From Deltaproteobacteria bacterium (GTDB taxonomy: Bacteria; Myxococcota_A; UBA9160; SMWR01), in NCBI GenBank assembly GCA_019313245.1, contig JAFDBP010000187.1:1-33404 (forward strand): a stretch of DNA of 33,404 nucleotides. The letters are read 5' to 3'. Positions 7,781-15,272 of the stretch are shown here, one piece after another. The notes under the pieces were generated by a model. The model was not told where the DNA came from and did not search any database. It saw only the letters and a list, made by a program, of their open reading frames with translations. Position 1 is the first letter of the stretch. Every line of letters starts with the position of its first letter. Position numbers and translations under genes: made by a program.

Positions 7781-8536
7781 ATGGCGAGAGCAACTGCAAG
7801 CGTCAAATCACCCGTAGAAAAGGGCGCCGCGGACCTGGTCCATCGCACCGAAGAACTCACCTCTCGAGTGGTCGACGGGATGGGCCGCATCTCACGGCAG
7901 GTCGATCTCGCTGCTCAGCGGCTCATCGCAGCGGTGCAGGATCTGCGCATGCCCGCCGCCCAGCAGCACGCCATCGCAGCGCGCGAGCGCGGCAACCTCG
8001 AGGCCGCGTTCTGGCTCTTCAACGAAGAGTTCGATCGACGCCCGGATGACCCGAGCGTCGCCCTCTCTTATTGGGACCTCGCGCTGGCTTTCGGCCGCGG
8101 CGACATTGCGAGCCGGGCCGGGGTAAAACTCGTCGAGACCCGCGCCGCCAGCGGAGAGACGCAGCTGGCCGCCCAGCACTGGCTCGAACTCGTCAAGCAA
8201 GCGCCGGACGCGCTCGTCTCGCCGATCGCGATCGCGACGATCCTGCCCGCCCTGAAGGAGCGCCTCGCGCATTCGAATGACGACGGTCCGGACGACCGCC
8301 AGACACTGATGGGCTACCTGCGTACAGCTGTGCGACACGCCGTAGATCCGCGCAACTCCGGACTCCATCCCGGCGTCGCGCTGCGCATCTTCCAGGAGGG
8401 GCGGGAGATCAACCCGGAAGCGTCCCGCCGAGCCGCCGAAATCGCACTCGAATCACCTCACCTACACGAGGCCAAACGAGAGCGCCTGATCGAATGGCTC
8501 GCCGGCAATCCGACCGAAGAGCGGGCTCGTCGCTGA
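7781..8536 (+). CDS. Hypothetical helical protein with TPR-like segment
   Basis: This 251-residue protein is predicted to be cytoplasmic: there is no signal peptide, no hydrophobic helix and no cysteine. It starts at ATG 7781 with GGGAGC about 6 nt upstream. The N-terminus (about residues 1-55) is a charged amphipathic helix; residues about 60-110 look like one or two tetratricopeptide-type helical pairs (AARERGNLEAAFWLF, DDPSVALSYWDLALAFG), and the rest is helical with a basic C-terminal tail. No enzyme motif is visible. It stands alone, divergent from the envelope operon and convergent with the Pal gene. The reading frame is supported by length, ribosome-binding site and codon bias; the function is unknown. 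Confidence 0.72.
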   Translation: MARATASVKSPVEKGAADLVHRTEELTSRVVDGMGRISRQVDLAAQRLIAAVQDLRMPAAQQHAIAARERGNLEAAFWLFNEEFDRRPDDPSVALSYWDLALAFGRGDIASRAGVKLVETRAASGETQLAAQHWLELVKQAPDALVSPIAIATILPALKERLAHSNDDGPDDRQTLMGYLRTAVRHAVDPRNSGLHPGVALRIFQEGREINPEASRRAAEIALESPHLHEAKRERLIEWLAGNPTEERARR

Positions 8537-8581
8537 GCCAGCCACAGGGGCGCCCCAACGACGAGCCATTGCCTTCCAAAC

Positions 8582-8622
8582 GAGGCCGGGTCCCTTCCGC
8601 TCGCACGAGAGGGACCCGCCTC
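8582..8622. terminator. Strong hairpin between convergent genes
   Basis: CGGGTCCCT at 8587-8595 pairs perfectly with AGGGACCCG at 8610-8618 (9 bp, 14-nt loop). The stem extends by GAGG (8582-8585) with CCTC (8619-8622) around a bulged C, to 13 bp. It lies in the 108 bases between two convergent stop codons, as a bidirectional transcription end would. Only a short T run (TTT) is seen on the minus side, so it may act with Rho or as a 3'-end stabiliser. Confidence 0.65.
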
Positions 8623-8644
8623 ATCTCGGTTCTGGCCGCTCGAA

Positions 8645-9163
8645 TCAGAGACTGGCGGAAAGGCTCACCTCGAGCTGGAGTTCAGACCTGCGGTTGTGGC
8701 GCCAGGCGCTCTCATCGTGACCGACCACTGCGGGTCTGTCCGAGCCGAAAGTTCGGGTACTGATGCGTTCGGGTGGAACGCCCATCTCCACCAGATAACG
8801 CTCCACGGCGGCGGCGCGACGCCGACCCAGCTTGTGGTTGTACTCGTCGCTGCCGCGCTCATCGCAGTGCCCTTCGATCGTGACCATTCCCCACTCGGGA
8901 TGTTCGATGATCGATTTTGCATAGCCCTTCAGCAGATCGAGCGTGGCGAGCCGCAGCACGGCCTGATCGGTGTCGAAGTACACGGGATCGAGTGACACGG
9001 ACACCGGGCGGGGGGCCACGACGTCGGGCTTGCTCGCCTCGGTAGTCGGCTTGCGCTCCTCCTGCGCGCCCAGGTCGGGTGTGGGCGAAGTCGACGTGCA
9101 GCCCACCGAAAGGAAGATCGCAGCGAATGCCGCGACGCGTGTGTAGCGATTGATGCTGAACAT
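8645..9163 (-). CDS. pal: Peptidoglycan-associated lipoprotein (Pal), OmpA-like
   Basis: This 172-residue protein starts at ATG 9163, preceded by AAGGAGA with good spacing; a longer frame to 9196 lacks this support and spoils the signal. The signal ends LSVGC (Cys22), a slightly non-standard lipobox, followed by a Ser/Thr/Pro-rich tether. Residues about 68-170 form an OmpA-like peptidoglycan-binding domain with the hallmarks VYFDTDQAVL, IEGHCDERGSDEYN and LGRRRAAAVERYL, including the Asp and Arg that bind diaminopimelate. Pal anchors the outer membrane to the cell wall as part of the Tol-Pal system. Unusually, no tolB or tolA is adjacent, although an ExbB/TolQ-like operon lies 1.3 kb away. 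It may be a second, specialised Pal. Confidence 0.92.
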   Translation of the reverse strand: MFSINRYTRVAAFAAIFLSVGCTSTSPTPDLGAQEERKPTTEASKPDVVAPRPVSVSLDPVYFDTDQAVLRLATLDLLKGYAKSIIEHPEWGMVTIEGHCDERGSDEYNHKLGRRRAAAVERYLVEMGVPPERISTRTFGSDRPAVVGHDESAWRHNRRSELQLEVSLSASL

Positions 9164-9412
9164 GAAAGTCTCCTTGGAAGAGCGCACCGGATCCACTCTC
9201 CAGAAATCCGGGCGCCTGCAGACTCGTCGACCAACGATTCACTGCACTTCGTGCCGCGCGTCACGCATCCCGTTCCACAAGCGTTCGAAACTGCACGGGT
9301 AATGCGGATGTGTTGCGGCACTGCGAATGCCGCGAGCGATTCGGGCGCCGCCCACATCCTTTTCGTCTACTGTTAGTTCATTCGCAGCGACGAGCGAAGA
9401 AAGGCACAGCGC

Positions 9413-9946
9413 TCAGTTTTTCGGCCGGTCAACGAGCGTCTCGAATGCCCTGAGCAACTCACCCACCTGATCCGTTCGAAAGCCCGAGTCGGGCATTCGA
9501 ACCTTGTCGCGCAGGAAGCGAACGCGATCCTCCGGAGGCATCAACACGATCTGGCTCAGCACGCCTTCGCCATGGCACGCTATACAGCGAAAGACGAGTA
9601 GTGCCGCCTGGATTTCGCGCACCTCGCTCGAGGGGATGTTCGAACCGGGGTGCTCGCGCATGCGCTGGATCGTTTCGAGGATCTCGGGTCGACCCATGCC
9701 CGTCAGCTTGGCGAAGCGCTGGTCGGTGTGGCAGCGCGTGCAGCGCCGCTCGAGAATCTCGTTCACGCGCAGGGGGCGCAACATCGCCACGTCCTGCTTG
9801 CTCGCGAGTTCTCTCGATAGATCGCTTACCTCCTGGCGAGTGCGCCGCACCTGATCGAGCAGAAAGATCGAGAGAACCAGGTTGACGAGCACGGCGACGC
9901 CAAAGACGGCGAAAGTGCCCATGCGCGCGTTGCTGCTCTTGGCCAT
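9413..9946 (-). CDS. Membrane-anchored diheme cytochrome c
   Basis: This 177-residue protein has one N-terminal hydrophobic anchor (about residues 11-30) with few positive charges after it, then a short coiled region and two heme c attachment motifs, CTRCH (residues 69-73) and CIACH (121-125). Methionines at 85 and 96 and further on could be axial ligands. The haem domains would face the periplasm. The gene follows the HybB-like gene with no spacer (stop TAG abuts ATG), so it is the last gene of the formate dehydrogenase operon. The likely role is electron exchange between the membrane module and periplasmic carriers; direction and partner are inferred. Confidence 0.88.
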   Translation of the reverse strand: MAKSSNARMGTFAVFGVAVLVNLVLSIFLLDQVRRTRQEVSDLSRELASKQDVAMLRPLRVNEILERRCTRCHTDQRFAKLTGMGRPEILETIQRMREHPGSNIPSSEVREIQAALLVFRCIACHGEGVLSQIVLMPPEDRVRFLRDKVRMPDSGFRTDQVGELLRAFETLVDRPKN

Positions 9947-11113
9947 CTACACAGCTGCCTTTGCGGCGTGCGGCGCGATCCCAGGAGCGGGATCCTCGTC
10001 GAGTGGTTCCTCGCGGTGAATCGGAAGTCGACGCACTGCGAAGCCGTAGATCAAAACGAGGGTGGCCAGTACGCCGAACGTGGTCGCGTATTCGCCGATC
10101 GCGGGCTGGTAGCTCTCCCAATGCTTTACGCGCATGCCGAAAACCGCAGTATTGAGGCGCGTGAGGAGGATGCCTCCGGCGAGAAGGCACGACGAGGCGA
10201 AGAGGGCCCACTTGTTTTGCCGGACGTCGGGGATCGAAAAGAGCGCCAGCGGGACCAGGAACCCGACGATGATCTCGGTCCAGAGCAAGAAGGAGAGCCA
10301 ATCGAATCGAAGCGCGGCGTCGGTAGCACCTTCGTAAACGAGACTTCCAATGCGCAGCGTCAGGAAGATTACGATCAATCCGATCTGGAAGCGAGCCAGG
10401 CCGCCCAGCAGATCAACCCGGGGTTTCAGGCGCAGGTAATGGGTAGCGAGTACGTGCTCGATGGTCACGAGCGACAGACCCGCCATGTAGGATGAAGTCA
10501 GGAAAGTGGCCGGCAAGACTTCAGACCACCAACGCGAATCCACCTTCAGCGGCACGATGGTGAGCAGCGTCCCGAGCGACGACTGGTGAAGGTGCGAGAG
10601 GCTCACGCCGACTACGACGGCGGGCAGATAGACCATTCCCAGAATTCGCGCGGAACGGCGCCAGCGGTAGTGATTCGCGGCGACGCTGCCGAACTCGATG
10701 ATCAACACGGTCGTGTAGAGCGTGGCACACCACGCCACTTCGAAGAGCGCGGATGTGGGTTGCCACGAGAAGAAGATGATCCAGCCCATCCACGGTCGGC
10801 CGAGCTCGATCATCAGGATCACGACATAGCCGAGATAGAGAAGCAATCCCATCGTAATCGCGGGTCTCACCATCGGCGCGTAGCGATGTTGTCCGAAGAT
10901 TTCGACGAGGAGCGCGAGCGTGAAGCCGCAGCCGCCGAAGGCGATGAAGCTCAGGACGCCAAAACCCACCCACCAACCCCACGGGTAGGCGTTGTTGACG
11001 TTGGCAATGGCACCGATCCCGAAGGCAAATCGCGCCAGCGTGAAGGTCCCGCCGATGATCGCGATCGCGACCAGGGTCGACTTCCAACGAAAGATGGATC
11101 GCCGCGCCTCCAT
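9947..11113 (-). CDS. HybB/NrfD-like integral membrane subunit
   Basis: This 388-residue protein is highly hydrophobic, with about ten predicted helices, and belongs by its pattern to the NrfD/PsrC/HybB group: haem-free quinone-interacting membrane subunits of periplasmic oxidoreductases. Typical features are the N-terminal FGIGAIANVNNAYPWGWWVG segment, the GRPWMGW motif and the SHLHQSSLGT and KVDSRWWSE segments, which resemble HybB more than NrfD. It would take electrons from the ferredoxin subunit and pass them to (mena)quinone. Start ATG 11113 is 3 nt after the preceding stop. The standard formate dehydrogenase-N partner is a diheme cytochrome b (FdnI); that is absent here and replaced by this subunit plus a cytochrome c. 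Confidence 0.9.
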   Translation of the reverse strand: MEARRSIFRWKSTLVAIAIIGGTFTLARFAFGIGAIANVNNAYPWGWWVGFGVLSFIAFGGCGFTLALLVEIFGQHRYAPMVRPAITMGLLLYLGYVVILMIELGRPWMGWIIFFSWQPTSALFEVAWCATLYTTVLIIEFGSVAANHYRWRRSARILGMVYLPAVVVGVSLSHLHQSSLGTLLTIVPLKVDSRWWSEVLPATFLTSSYMAGLSLVTIEHVLATHYLRLKPRVDLLGGLARFQIGLIVIFLTLRIGSLVYEGATDAALRFDWLSFLLWTEIIVGFLVPLALFSIPDVRQNKWALFASSCLLAGGILLTRLNTAVFGMRVKHWESYQPAIGEYATTFGVLATLVLIYGFAVRRLPIHREEPLDEDPAPGIAPHAAKAAV

Positions 11114-11116
11114 CGT

Positions 11117-11902
11117 TCAGTGGTCCTCCGCGATGCCCATGCGCTCGTTTCTCCGGCGGACGATCCACGCCATGAGGCCGAAGGCTCCGAGCAGGCTGAA
11201 GAAGATACGCGGTACGAAGCGCATCGATTTGTGCGTGAGGTCGGGCAGGGGCTCGTGTGGGAGCCCGGTCTCGTAACCCAGCTTCTCGAAGGGCACCGAA
11301 GACAGGTGAAAGACGTTCGTGCCGCCGACCTCCGTCTCGCCGTAGACATGCGGCACGTAGCGGCCGGGCGCATCCGCGATTCGGCGCTTCGCCTTGCTGA
11401 GCATCTCGTCGCGGTCGCCAAACTCGATCGCGTGGGTGGGGCAGACCTTGGCACAGGCGGGTGCGAAGCCAACCTCGAGCCGATCCGAGCAGAATGTGCA
11501 TTTGTGGATCTTGGGAAAAACGCTGCCGTAGTCGAACTTCGGAATCACGAATGGACAGGCCTGCATGCAATAGCGGCAACCGATGCAGCGCCACTCGGTC
11601 AGCTCCACCGCGCCGTTGGCGAGTTTCTGCAGCGCTCCCGTCGGGCAAGCCGACGCACAAGCGGGAGACGCGCAGTGCATGCACAGCAGCCTTCCGAACA
11701 CCCACTGGGCCTCGGCGGGCTCTTCGCGGTAGGTGATCAGCGTGTAGTTGTTCTCGTTGAGGTCGCGAGGGTTCTGATAGCCATCACTGGCAAAGAAATC
11801 GGTCACATCGGCGCCGAGGTCGTTCCACTCCTTACAGGCAATCATGCAGGCGCGACAGCCAATACAGCGCGTGTTGTCCTGAATCATCGCCTTTTCGGCC
11901 AT
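11117..11902 (-). CDS. Formate dehydrogenase iron-sulfur (beta) subunit
   Basis: This 261-residue electron-transfer subunit starts at ATG 11902, which overlaps the TGA of the catalytic subunit gene (TGATG), so translation is coupled. Sixteen cysteines fall in four clusters: CIGCRACMIAC (13-23), CMHCASPACASACP, CIGCRYCMQACP and CTFCSD with CAKVCP, giving four [4Fe-4S] clusters as in FdnH, FdoH and HybA. A single hydrophobic helix near the C-terminus (about residues 227-247) would anchor it to the membrane. It lacks its own Tat signal and probably crosses the membrane bound to the Tat-signal-bearing alpha subunit. It passes electrons from the Mo/W site to the HybB-like subunit. Confidence 0.92.
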   Translation of the reverse strand: MAEKAMIQDNTRCIGCRACMIACKEWNDLGADVTDFFASDGYQNPRDLNENNYTLITYREEPAEAQWVFGRLLCMHCASPACASACPTGALQKLANGAVELTEWRCIGCRYCMQACPFVIPKFDYGSVFPKIHKCTFCSDRLEVGFAPACAKVCPTHAIEFGDRDEMLSKAKRRIADAPGRYVPHVYGETEVGGTNVFHLSSVPFEKLGYETGLPHEPLPDLTHKSMRFVPRIFFSLLGAFGLMAWIVRRRNERMGIAEDH

Positions 11903-14900
11903 CAAGCGTCACCTCGCTCTCGCTTCCGCTCGAGCTGCAGATCGCATAGGAAGACCTTGTACTCGGGGATCATCGTATTGGGATCTCCCACGTTGGCTGT
12001 GAGCACGTTCGCGCTGTCGCCGGGCGCGAGCCCCGCCCATCCCCAATGCCACGGAATTCCGATCTGATGCACGACTCGCCCGCCGACGAAGAAGGGCTGG
12101 AAGCGCTCGGTCACGAGTGCATAGACCTCGACCTCGCCGCGCGCCGAGCGGATCTTTACGCGATCTCCGTTTTCGATGCCCTTGTTGCGCGCGAGATGGG
12201 TGCCGATCTCGCAGAAGGCATCGGGCATCAGGCCGACGAGCCAGGGCATGTTTCGACTCATGGCGCCGGTCTGCCAGTGTTCCGAGACGCGATAGGTGGT
12301 GGCGACGATGGGGAATTCCTCCGGGCCGCCCAGCCGGTCGAATGTCGTCGAATCCCATATCTTGACCGCGGGGTTGTACTGTTGGGAAGAAAGCGGATTG
12401 CGGATGGGGCTCTCGACCGGCTCGTAGTGCTCGGGTAGCGGTCCGTCGACGAGTTCGGGCGCGTAGAGTTGCGCGACGCCGCCCGGCAGCATGATGTAGG
12501 GCGGCGCGCCGGGCGGCATGCCTCCGTCGGGCACATCGCCTTCCCAGCTCTTCGACTCGGCGTTCCAGCGGATCACCCACTTCTCTGGATCGTAGGGCTT
12601 GCCCTCGAGGTCGACCGAGCAGCGGTTGTAGAGGATGCGGCGATTCATCGGCCACACCCAGGCCCAATTCGGGTGGATGCCGATCCCGTTCAGCGCGTCT
12701 GTCGAATCACGGCGTGCGGCGAGATTGCCGGCTTCGGTATAGCTCCCGCAGTAGAGCCAGTTACCGCTGGCCGTCGAGCCGTCATCGCGCAGCGCAGCGA
12801 AGCCAGCCACCTGGGTGCCCGCCTTGGAAACCGTCCCATCCGCGTTCTCGACGTCGACGAGATAATTACCGTTGATTTCCTTTGCCACCTGATGCGGATC
12901 GACGTGGCCCGACGTGCCGTAGTCCCACTTGAGTTCGCGGATTGGATCCGGAAAGACTCCACCATCGGAGTAGGCCGTCTTGAATGCGCGCACGAGGCCG
13001 TCGACGATGTCGAGGTCGGCCTTTGCGCTTCCCGGTGGCGAAACTGCCGTGTAGCGCCACTGCATCCAGCGACCGCTGTTGACGATGCTGCCCTCTTTTT
13101 CGATCGACGCGGCAGCGGGCAACAGAAACACCTCGGTCTGAATGGACGACGGATCGACGCCGGGGCGCATCCAGTGGGTGGCGGTCTCGTGTTCGAAGAG
13201 GTCGGCGACGACCAACCATTCGAGCTTGTCGAGAGCCTCACGGGCCAGCTTTGCATTCGGGCCGCCCACGGCCGGATTCTGCCCGAGGCAGAACGCACCC
13301 TTGATCTGGCCCGCGAACATCGCCTGGAAGAGCGGGATATACGAGTAACCCGAGCCCTCGAAGCCCGCTCCGATCTTGGGCAGATGGTCGAAAGCAAAAT
13401 CGTTCTCGCGGCGCGCGTGCTCGCCCCACCAGGCCTTGAGCAGACTGATGACGTACTTCGGTGTGTTGCCCCACCAATTGACGCTGTCGCGGTCCGTGGG
13501 CTTCGGCGTCACGCGATCGAGGTAGCCTTCCAGATCGCCATCGGCTTCGACCGGAATCTTGAGGTAGCCGGGCAGGTTGGCGAACAAGAGGCCCTGGTCG
13601 GTCGATCCCTGCACGTTCGATTCGCCGCGCATCGCGTTCACGCCGCCGCCCGCGATCCCGATGTTGCCGAGTAGGAGCTGCAGGATCGCGTAGGTGCGGA
13701 TGTTCTGCGTTCCGTGGCTGTGTTGCGCCGTTCCCATGGCGTATAGCCAGGTTCCCGCACGGCCCGTTGCAAAGGTAGAAGTGTATTGATCGCAGACCTT
13801 GAGGTAGGTGTCGAGCGGGGTTCCGGTGATGTTGCAGACACTGTCCGGGTCGTAGCGCTCGAAGTGCTTGCGCATCAGCTGGAATACGCAGCGAGGCTCC
13901 TCGAGCGTCGGATCCTTGCGCGCGTAACCTTCGGAGTCGAAGGCAAATGACCACTTGCTCATGTCATAGCTGCGACTCAACGGATCGTAACCCGAGAAGA
14001 GGCCGTCTTCGAAATCGTAGTCATCACCTACGATCCAGGACGCATTCGTGTAGTTGCGCACGTAATCCCAGTTGATGCGGTCGTGCGCCAGCGCGTATTG
14101 AATCATGCCTCCGACGAATGCGATATCGGTACCCGATCGCATCTTGGCAAAGACATCACAGATCTGGGAACTGCGGTTGTAGCGCGGATCGACGTGCAAC
14201 AGGATTGCGCCTTTTTCCTTGGTGCGCCGCAACCAGTTCATCGAGATCGGGTGGTTCTCGGCTGGATTGCCCCCCATGATCAGCGCGACATCCGCGTGCA
14301 CCATGTCCGACCAATGATTGGTCATGGCGCCGCGACCGTACGTGGCCGCCAAACTGGCGACCGTCGAGCTGTGTCATATGCGCGCCTGATGCTCGATATA
14401 GGTAATTCCGAGCATCCGCATCGCCTTGACGAGCAGGTAACACTCTTCGTTGTCTAGCGCAGCGCCGCCGAGGCACGCAATCGCCTCGGTGCGATTTACC
14501 GTGCGCCCAGCGGATTTCGTCTGGAAGCTGGCATCGCGTGTCTGCTTTACGCGCTCTGCGATGCGCGCAAACGCCCACTCCCAGGTTCGCGGCTCGAACT
14601 TCGATGAGCCGGGCGCGCGATGCATCACCTGCTGCAGGCGACGCGGATTGTTGGTGACCTGGCTGAGGGCGGCGCCTTTGGAGCAGAGCGTCCCCTCCGA
14701 GATCGGATGACTGGTGTCCCCTTCGACGTGAAGGAGTTCGTCATCATCGGTGTAGGCAATCTGCCCGCAACCAACGCCGCAAAAGGGGCAGACCGTGATG
14801 TTCTGGACAGAGCCGTCCGTTTTCAACGGCGGCCGGGCACCGGCGGTGACCGGAGCAATCGCGGTTCCGGTCGCCAGCGCACCGGCTCCCAGGCCGGTGC

Positions 14901-15045
14901 TCTTCAGGAAATCGCGGCGCGAAAGATCGCTTTGCGATCCGGGGGGGTCGGCTTCCGCGCACTCGCCGGGGTTGTCAGCTTTTCCAGCGTGGTCTGACCT
15001 GCGGCGGCCTCGCTTGGCGATGACGGCTCTCCTTTTGGCCTTCAT
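11902..15045 (-). CDS. Selenocysteine formate dehydrogenase, catalytic (alpha) subunit
   Basis: The enzyme oxidises formate to CO2 in the periplasm with a bis-MGD molybdenum or tungsten cofactor. The frame is interrupted once by TGA at 14374-14376; the flanking residues QARI-(UGA)-HSSTVASL match the active-site Sec region of FdnG-type enzymes, and a hairpin suited to a bacterial SECIS follows. Read through, the product has 1047 residues (FdnG is about 1015). A twin-arginine signal SRRDFLK is at 42-48 after an unusually long basic N-terminal tail. CPFCGVGC (86-93) and LCSKG (Cys121, Lys123) bind the proximal [4Fe-4S] cluster; Sec224-His225 form the active site; GRGAMTNHW and MGGNPAENHP follow. 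Alternative reading, a genuine nonsense mutation, is unlikely. The gene overlaps the beta-subunit start by 1 nt. Confidence 0.95.
14344..14362 (-). promoter_or_regulatory. SECIS hairpin directing UGA decoding as selenocysteine
   Basis: Eleven nucleotides after the UGA codon, GGUCGCC pairs with GGCGGCC (7 bp, one U-G pair) around an AGUUU loop. The distance from UGA and the loop resemble the E. coli fdhF SECIS, which also starts 11 nt downstream with GGU and has an AGGUCU loop. SelB would bind here with tRNA-Sec. No sel genes are in the window. Confidence 0.82.
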
Positions 15046-15272
15046 GCTCGACTGGACGAAAAAGCTAACGAATCGCTCGCCTATCGCTAGAGCAATTGAG
15101 TCGATTCAGCCAGCCGGACACGCGGAAACCTGCAGATGGTCTCCGCGCTGGGTGTGTCAAAACCAGATCATGCGACCGATCGGAGCGATGTTTCTGCTAC
15201 CAACCGGCTCGAATCATCGGCCGGCGTAGAGGGCGGGTCGATCCAGTCCCTATTTGCCGAGGTGGATCGCCG

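Noticed and set aside
14374-14376. Nonsense mutation or sequencing error splitting the formate dehydrogenase gene
   Set aside because: The codon is UGA, falls at the known Sec position, the frame is unchanged across it, and a SECIS-like hairpin follows at the right distance.
15046-15272. Small gene or terminator between the symporter fusion and the formate dehydrogenase
   Set aside because: Only a weak CCGGC/GCCGG dyad near 15207-15226 and antisense frames; no ribosome-binding site or conserved protein.
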